A DNA stretch of 64,000 nucleotides, taken from positions 310,001 to 374,000 of the forward strand of contig JAFKFH010000004.1 in assembly GCA_017307375.1 (NCBI GenBank). The letters are read 5' to 3'. The first letter of the stretch is position 1. The number at the start of each line of letters is the position of its first letter. The translations under genes were made by a program, and so were the position numbers. The stretch is from Alphaproteobacteria bacterium (GTDB lineage Bacteria > Pseudomonadota > Alphaproteobacteria > Ferrovibrionales > Ferrovibrionaceae). Shown here piece by piece: positions 59,147 through 64,000 of this stretch. The notes beneath the pieces were generated by a model. It saw nothing but the letters and a program-made list of their open reading frames with translations, was not told the DNA's origin and made no database searches.

Positions 59147-59748
59147 CGACGGCGTTCTCCGCCCGCGCCGCGGCCGGGATCTCGGAGCATGTCCGCGAGC
59201 GGCTGCGCCAGCAGCATGCCCAGATCGCCCAGCGGGCCAGGGCAGGGGTAGAAGCGCGGCAGGGCCGGATGCCGACCGAGGTGATCGTCGACGGCCGCCG
59301 CGGCGCCGCCGAGGCCTCGGTCAAGGCCTTCGGCAACATCGTCTACCGCTTCGACGCTGCACCGCGCGCGGCCGAGGAAGCCATGCTGGTCGCCGAAGGC
59401 CTGTCGCCGGTCGACCGCTCGTCCGACGCCGACAACCGCGTCTTCGCCAAGTCGTTCCTGTTCCTCGTCGACGGCGCCGAGGCCACGCTCGACGCAGCGA
59501 AGCCAGGGTCGGAGATCATCCTGGTCAACCGGCGCTTCGGCTACAGCCGGCGTCTGGAGAAGGGTTGGTCGCTGCAGGCGCCGGCCGGCGTGATGGAAGT
59601 CGTCGCGGCGCTGCTGCAACCGCGTTGGCGCCGCTCGGTGCTGGTCGAATTCGGCTACCGGCCGATCGAGGGGCTGGCCGACGACGAGCGCGACGAGCCG
59701 CGTGGCCGGTACCCGGTCATCCTGTTCCGCGGGCGGGCATTCCTGTGA
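59143..59748 (+). CDS. Head-tail or tail completion protein, 201 residues
   Basis: MTTAFSARAAAGISEHVRER starts a helical N-terminus followed by an alpha/beta part with FRFDAAPRAAEEA-like and VNRRFGYSRRLEKGW segments. The place corresponds to tail completion/HK97 gp10-type proteins. Exact function not proven. Start overlaps the upstream stop. Confidence 0.55.
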   Translation: MTTAFSARAAAGISEHVRERLRQQHAQIAQRARAGVEARQGRMPTEVIVDGRRGAAEASVKAFGNIVYRFDAAPRAAEEAMLVAEGLSPVDRSSDADNRVFAKSFLFLVDGAEATLDAAKPGSEIILVNRRFGYSRRLEKGWSLQAPAGVMEVVAALLQPRWRRSVLVEFGYRPIEGLADDERDEPRGRYPVILFRGRAFL

Positions 59749-60200
59749 GCGCGGCAGCGGCGATCGCGGCGGTGCAGGCATGGCTGGCGGCGCCGAGTTA
59801 TACCGAACTGCCGGTCCTGTGGGAACGTCCGCAGGCCGGTTTTCCGACGCTCGGGCCCAGCCGCCAGCCGGCGCCCTGGGTGCTGGCGGAAATGCCGTTC
59901 GGCTCCGGGGTCACCTCGCCCGGCCGGCGCGGTCAGCGCCTGCGCCGCAAGGTGGGCCTGTTGCGCGCCTACGTGCTGACGCCGCGGTCGATGGGGGCCG
60001 ATGCCGGCATGCCCTACGCCGACCACCTGGACGCGATGATCGACAACGCCGCGGTCGAGGCGGGCGAGGCGGGCCGCTACGTGCAGTTCGGCAACTCGGC
60101 CATCGTCACCGGGCGCGACCTTCTGCGCATCGCCGGTCCGGCGGCCGACAGCTTCGACGTCGTCCTGGTCCAGGCGACCTTCACCTATTTCCACCGCTGA
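59745..60200 (+). CDS. Tail terminator-like protein, 151 residues
   Basis: The start is GTG at 59745. The small alpha/beta protein (AAIAAVQAWLAAPSYTELPV, WERPQAGFPTLGPSRQPAPW, FDVVLVQATFTYFHR) fits the size and place of tail terminators (lambda U type), before the tail tube gene. Confidence 0.6.
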   Translation: MSAAAAIAAVQAWLAAPSYTELPVLWERPQAGFPTLGPSRQPAPWVLAEMPFGSGVTSPGRRGQRLRRKVGLLRAYVLTPRSMGADAGMPYADHLDAMIDNAAVEAGEAGRYVQFGNSAIVTGRDLLRIAGPAADSFDVVLVQATFTYFHR

Positions 60201-60283
60201 CGGTGGATGTCCCGCCGGCCTGACGCCGGCACCCGCGCCCGTGACCGGGCCCGATCCCCAACCAGACCGTGGAGAACGTCGTC

Positions 60284-61516
60284 ATGGGTTACCAGACGCA
60301 GAGCAACAGCTATATCGCCGCGAAGGCGCAGTCGGCCCTGGGCTCCCAGGCCTCGGGCAGCGGCGCCAAGATCCTGCCGGTGGTCGGCGGCACGCCGGGC
60401 AAGGTGACGAAGGCGGTCACCGCCTCCAACCTGGTCCGACGCGACGGCATGCGTACCCGCGGCCGGCACGGCTCGCAGAAGACGGCCGGCGCCTATTCGA
60501 GCGAGCTGATGCTCGGCGCCTTCGACGAGGTGATGCAGGCGGTGATGCGCGGCACCTGGAGCGCAGCCGACCTGGCGGTGACCAACTCGACCAGCGCGAT
60601 GTCGTCGGCGACGCTTTCGGCCAGCGGCAGCACCGTCACCTTCTCGGCCGGCTCGATCATCACCGCCGGCTACCGCGTCGGCGACGTGCTGCGCAACAGC
60701 GTCGGTCTGAATGTTGCCGACCAGGGGAAGAACCTGCGCGTCACCGGGATGACGGCGACCACGATCACCTTCGCCGAAACCCTGACCACGGTCTCGGGCC
60801 CGGTGGCGACCTGGAGCTTCACCCGGCCCGGCCGGGTGCTGATCAACCCCGCCCCGGGTTCGATCATCCGCCGCTACTTCACGATCGAGGAACACGAGAT
60901 CGATATCGACGGCTCGGAAATCTTCACCGATGCCGTGTTCGGCATGATGAAGTTCTCGATGCAGCCGGATGGCGAGGTGCTGTTCGACCCGAGCTGGACC
61001 GGCACCGGCCAGTTCGAGAGCAAGACCGGCGTCAGCGCGCCGCATTTCACCAGCCCGACCGATCCGACCGGTACCCCGCTTGCCGTCGCCGACGCCACCG
61101 TGCGCCTGGGCACGGTCGACCTGGTCGACATGACCACCTTCGAGCTCACCGTCAATCTCGGCCTCAATGCTCCGGTCGTCGCCGCGGCGAAGTATTCGCC
61201 CGACGTCTTCGACGGCCAGATGTCGATCGGCGGCAATGTCACCGCGCTGCGCTCCGACATGTCGCGGGTCTCCCAGTTCCTCAACGAGGACCAGCTGTCG
61301 ATGCATGTGCTGTGCACCGACGAGCCCGGTACCGGTTTCGTCTCGCTCTACCTGCCGAACTTCACCTTCGGTGGCGTCGACAAGTCGGCGCTGAGCCGCC
61401 AGGGCGGCCCGCGCACCCAGCAGCTGGCCATCCCCGAGGACCTCGTCGGCATCGACACTCGCGGCGGCGCCTACGACCCGACGATGCTCAAGATCCAGGT
61501 CTCCAACGCGACCTGA
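60284..61516 (+). CDS. Tail tube protein (Phage_tube_2-like)
   Basis: The 410-residue protein starts at 60284, with GGAG eleven bases upstream. It opens MGYQTQSNSYIAAKAQSALG and is mostly beta-strand with RRDGMRTRGRHGSQKTAG, a pattern of large tail-tube proteins. It would build the tail tube that the tape measure sets in length. A GTG at 60269 is an alternative start. Confidence 0.8.
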   Translation: MGYQTQSNSYIAAKAQSALGSQASGSGAKILPVVGGTPGKVTKAVTASNLVRRDGMRTRGRHGSQKTAGAYSSELMLGAFDEVMQAVMRGTWSAADLAVTNSTSAMSSATLSASGSTVTFSAGSIITAGYRVGDVLRNSVGLNVADQGKNLRVTGMTATTITFAETLTTVSGPVATWSFTRPGRVLINPAPGSIIRRYFTIEEHEIDIDGSEIFTDAVFGMMKFSMQPDGEVLFDPSWTGTGQFESKTGVSAPHFTSPTDPTGTPLAVADATVRLGTVDLVDMTTFELTVNLGLNAPVVAAAKYSPDVFDGQMSIGGNVTALRSDMSRVSQFLNEDQLSMHVLCTDEPGTGFVSLYLPNFTFGGVDKSALSRQGGPRTQQLAIPEDLVGIDTRGGAYDPTMLKIQVSNAT

Positions 61517-61551
61517 TCCCGGTGCCTGCGGCCCTGGCGGGCCGCGTGGCG

Positions 61552-61583
61552 GGCCGGCGGCGTAATCGGGGGCGCCGCCGGCC
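61552..61583 (+). terminator. Stem-loop after the tail tube gene
   Basis: GGCCGGCGGCG (61552-61562) pairs perfectly with CGCCGCCGGCC (61573-61583) around a 10-nt loop. As after the coat gene, it may protect or attenuate the mRNA of a very abundant protein. No U-tract. Confidence 0.5.
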
Positions 61584-61611
61584 ACCTTCCCCCGCCCCGG
61601 ACGAGGTGACC

Positions 61612-61854
61612 ATGCCCAAGAACTACACGACCACCGACACCGGTCCAGCGGCCGAGGCCGCGTCGCCGGCCCCGGTCGACCACCCCGCCGCCATCCGTGA
61701 TGCCGCCGGGGCGCTTGCCGCGGCGATCGCGGCCGGCATCGCGGCAGGCTACGCCGTCGAATGGCCCCACAGCATCGCCGGCATTGCCGGGATCGCCGTG
61801 AGCGCGACCGCCCGCGTCGCCGAACTTGCCGAGGCCGACCCTTCGGCGACCTGA
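61612..61854 (+). CDS. Small tail-region protein, 80 residues
   Basis: MPKNYTTTDTGPAAEAASPA starts a proline/alanine-rich protein with a mildly hydrophobic helix (ALAAAIAAGIAAGYAVEW). It sits between tail tube and chaperone genes. Function unknown. Confidence 0.55.
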   Translation: MPKNYTTTDTGPAAEAASPAPVDHPAAIRDAAGALAAAIAAGIAAGYAVEWPHSIAGIAGIAVSATARVAELAEADPSAT

Positions 61855-61912
61855 CCAACCCGGTCGCCCAGGCCTTCCGATCAAGATCCCTGCCAACCCC
61901 CCGAGGAACGAC

Positions 61913-62353
61913 ATGACCAACGCCTTCGATATCGATGTCTTCGACACCGCCGATACCGCCGAACTGACCATGGTCCACCCCGTGACGGGCGAACCGACCA
62001 CCTGGGTCTGGACGCTCGCCGGCCCGGGCCACCCGAAGACGATCGAGCAGTCGAACCGCATCGCGCGCGAGCGGCTCGACCAGGAGCGCCAGAAGGAGCA
62101 GGCGCGCGTCAACGGCAAGAAGTGGCACGAGCCGCGCCGCGAGCCGGAGGAAGAGCGCCGCCGCAACTGCGCCTATTTCGCCGAGCGCGTCGTGGCCTGG
62201 TCGCCCTGCCGCATCAACGGCGCGGACTATCCGTTCTCGACCGAGAACTGCATCGCCATCCTCGCCGATCCCCGCAAGCCGAAGATCTTCAACCAACTGG
62301 CGACCTATTTCGCCGGTGACGAGGCTTTTACCGCGCGCTCCGCGACGAACTGA
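61913..62353 (+). CDS. Tail assembly chaperone (G-like)
   Basis: The 146-residue protein (MTNAFDIDVFDTADTAELTM, TWVWTLAGPGHPKTIEQSNR, NCIAILADPRKPKIFNQLAT) matches the phage tail chaperone pattern. It lies between tail tube and tape measure. Near its end, a TTTT run allows a -1 shift into the following frame, as in lambda G/GT. Confidence 0.8.
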   Translation: MTNAFDIDVFDTADTAELTMVHPVTGEPTTWVWTLAGPGHPKTIEQSNRIARERLDQERQKEQARVNGKKWHEPRREPEEERRRNCAYFAERVVAWSPCRINGADYPFSTENCIAILADPRKPKIFNQLATYFAGDEAFTARSATN

Positions 62354-62709
62354 TCGTAGCGGCCGAGCACCGCTTCGCGCTGGGGCGCAGAAACAAGGAT
62401 GGCCACACCGAGCGGCAGCACCTCGAAGGGTTGCTCGCTCGGGCCAAGACCGAGGCCCGCCGCGAGGAACTCGAGGCCAGGCTGCTCGGTCCCGCCGTGC
62501 CGCCTGCCGGCCTCTATCTCTGGGGCTGGTTCAACGAGTTGAGTGATGCGCGCGGGGCCGGCGGTCTCGGCCCCGCGCCGATTTCCTACCCCGATATCCT
62601 CGCCTGGTCCCGCCTCACAGGACGCCGCCCGGCGCCCTGGGAGATCGGCGTGATCAAGGCGTTGGACCTCGTCTACCTCACCTGCACCCAGGCGCCGGCC
62701 GATGACTGA
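62326..62709 (+). CDS. GT-like C-terminal extension reached by -1 frameshift
   Basis: In the -1 frame the sequence after TTTT (62326-62329) reads FYRALRDELIVAAEHRFALG, then GLYLWGWFNELSDARGAGGL, and ends at 62709. No good start precedes it, so it is probably made as a fusion with the G-like protein. The fusion carries tape-measure-binding ability in other phages. The shift site is inferred from the reading frames. Confidence 0.65.
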   Translation, partial: FYRALRDELIVAAEHRFALGRRNKDGHTERQHLEGLLARAKTEARREELEARLLGPAVPPAGLYLWGWFNELSDARGAGGLGPAPISYPDILAWSRLTGRRPAPWEIGVIKALDLVYLTCTQAPADD

Positions 62710-62750
62710 TCGGCCGGCGTCGCTCCCCTGACAACCGACCGGAGGCACCG

Positions 62751-64000
62751 ATGGCCACATCCGCTGTCACCGACATCTACACGGTTGTCCTCGAGGTCGA
62801 CGCCCGCTCGGGCGCCGCCGTGCTGAAGCAGACCGAAGCGGCGATGGGCAACACGGCGGGCGCCGCCGAGAAGCTCGTGCAGCGGGTCAAGGACCTGACC
62901 GCCACGATGGAAGGCAGCAGCGCTGCCGACCGGACCAAGCTGCGCACGATCGAGGGGGTCGACGGCGCGATCACCCGTCTGATTACCAAGACCATGACGC
63001 CCTACGAGCGCTCGTTGCGCGATGTCGAGCGGGCCGAGCAATTGGCAGCCCAGGCCCGCAAGCTCGGCAGCGCCCAGGCCGACGCCGCGGCCGCGGCGGT
63101 CGAGCGTCTGCGGATGCGGACCGACGCCCTCAGCGGCGCGGCGAACGACAATGCCGAGACGATGCGCAAGGCCAGCACCACCATCGCCGGCATGGAGGGG
63201 GCCGCCGCATCGCTTACCGGCCGGCTCGGCGCGCTCGGTACCGCACTGTCGGGCCTGGGCCCGCTGGGCATTGCCCTCGGTGCGACCCTGGCCGCCGCCG
63301 GCGCGGCCGCCGGGCTGATGGTCTCGGCCGGCGAAAAGATCAACGCGTTGGACGGCAAGCTGCGGATCGCCACCGGGTCGGCCCAGGGCGCGGCAGTCGC
63401 GTTCGACGCGATCTACGCGTCGGCGCGGCAGATCGGCCTGCCGATCGAGGCCGGCATCGATCTCTTCGGTCGCATGACGCTCGCGGCCAAGGACCTCGGC
63501 GCGACGCGCTCCGAAGTTCTCAAGCTCACCGATACCATCCAGAAGTTCGCAGTCGCGGGCGGCTCCTCGGCCCAGGAGGCGGCCTCCGGTGCCCAGCAGC
63601 TCGGCCAGGCCCTGGCCTCGGGCGTGCTGCAGGGCGACGAGTTGCGGTCGATCCTCGAGAACATGCCGCTGCTCGCCCGCGCCCTGGCCGATGGTCTCAA
63701 CACCTCGGTGGGCCGGCTCCGCGACATGGGCGCGGCGGGCGAACTGACCTCGCAGCGGGTGTTTCAGGCGATCGTCTCGCAGTCGGCGCAGGCCGACAAG
63801 ATGTTCGGCCAGTTGGGCGACAGCGTCGAACGCGCCCAGGCCCGCATGGGCAACGCCTGGGACGTGCTGCTCGCCCGGCTGAACAAGATCTTCGGGGCCT
63901 CGGAGGCGCTGGCGCGGGTCTACAACAACCTTGCCAAGGGCATGGAGGCGATCACCCCGACGGCAGATACAGACCGGCTGGGCAGGCTGCTGCAGGAGCG
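62751..64000 (+). CDS. Tape measure protein, N-terminal part
   Basis: The ATG at 62751 follows CCGGAGGCACCG. The visible 416 residues contain a coiled N-terminus, a membrane-like stretch (ALSGLGPLGIALGATLAAAG and neighbours) and the tape measure core (YASARQIGLPIEAGIDLFGR, GDELRSILENMPLLARALAD). It sets tail length and helps DNA entry. The gene is cut by the window edge. Confidence 0.9.
   Translation, partial: MATSAVTDIYTVVLEVDARSGAAVLKQTEAAMGNTAGAAEKLVQRVKDLTATMEGSSAADRTKLRTIEGVDGAITRLITKTMTPYERSLRDVERAEQLAAQARKLGSAQADAAAAAVERLRMRTDALSGAANDNAETMRKASTTIAGMEGAAASLTGRLGALGTALSGLGPLGIALGATLAAAGAAAGLMVSAGEKINALDGKLRIATGSAQGAAVAFDAIYASARQIGLPIEAGIDLFGRMTLAAKDLGATRSEVLKLTDTIQKFAVAGGSSAQEAASGAQQLGQALASGVLQGDELRSILENMPLLARALADGLNTSVGRLRDMGAAGELTSQRVFQAIVSQSAQADKMFGQLGDSVERAQARMGNAWDVLLARLNKIFGASEALARVYNNLAKGMEAITPTADTDRLGRLLQE

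Larger units (their letters stand above)
6123..64000. mobile_element. Temperate siphovirus-like prophage, left part
   Basis: The block has the full logic of a lambda-like prophage. Integrase and excisionase sit next to a tRNA, and a leftward accessory operon meets a repressor/Cro switch with shared operators. Rightward replication and recombination genes follow, then terminase, portal, protease, coat, head-tail and tail genes. It is cut by the window edge inside the tape-measure gene. The long tape measure, tail tube and G/GT frameshift indicate a non-contractile or flexible long-tailed phage. Structural genes look complete, so the element may be inducible (inference). Confidence 0.95.

Noticed and set aside
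60185-62296. Long minus-strand frame opposite tail genes
   Set aside because: Low-complexity shadow; conflicts with tail tube and chaperone genes.

Overview
This window comes from a GC-rich alphaproteobacterium; the base composition and the styles of the GapR-, DUF6456- and recombinase-type proteins suggest the Rhodospirillales or a relative (inference). About 6 kb of host chromosome is followed by roughly 58 kb of a temperate, siphovirus-like prophage that runs off the right edge.

Host part (1-6122): a decayed IS3-family end and a frameshifted serine-recombinase remnant lie against a tRNA-Ser gene. Then come a 1358-residue hybrid sensor kinase (7TMR-DISM, PAS repeats, HisKA/HATPase, receiver, Hpt), a small conserved protein, an EamA-type exporter and tRNA-Lys(TTT). 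The prophage integrase gene starts just past this tRNA, so tRNA-Lys is the probable attachment site.

Prophage left arm (6257-24226, read leftwards): about 34 tightly coupled genes (ATGA, GTGA or TTGA overlaps) end in xis and int. Recognisable products are a DUF1643 protein, two ASCH-like proteins, a MazG-like protein, a Gp37/Gp68 (DUF5131) protein, a DnaQ/ExoX-like exonuclease and a ProQ/FinO RNA chaperone. One membrane-protein gene (12587-13333) runs the other way.

Immunity and cargo region (24.3-30.8 kb): this is bounded by two operator clusters that share an almost identical 18-bp block (24347-24364 and 30798-30815), like a lambda OL/OR pair. Between them are an AT-rich HipA-like kinase with a DUF3037-like partner, an exported HNH-like protein, a DUF6232-like zinc-ribbon membrane protein, a brnTA toxin-antitoxin pair under a 20-bp palindrome, an XRE regulator, a PAS/LuxR-type regulator with a partner, and a short phage repressor. 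These genes are placed to be expressed in the lysogen.

Right arm, early (30828-50211, rightwards): a Cro-like gene with an apparently leaderless start leads small membrane proteins, HTH proteins, a repeat-expanded C5 DNA methyltransferase, a GapR-RMF-like fusion, an AAA+ ATPase, a RusA resolvase, two tandem SF2/SNF2 helicases (the first fused to a PD-(D/E)XK-like domain), a radical SAM protein, and a replication protein whose gene contains 21-bp-spaced iterons (probable origin). It ends in a DUF6456-like candidate late regulator.

Right arm, late (50208-64000): a consensus-like promoter and about 470 nt of untranslated leader precede the terminase subunits, gpW-like joiner, lambda-type portal, S49 protease with a nested scaffold start, P22-like coat protein, head-tail genes, tail tube, G/GT-type chaperones with a -1 frameshift, and a truncated tape-measure gene. 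The right attachment site and lysis genes are outside the window.
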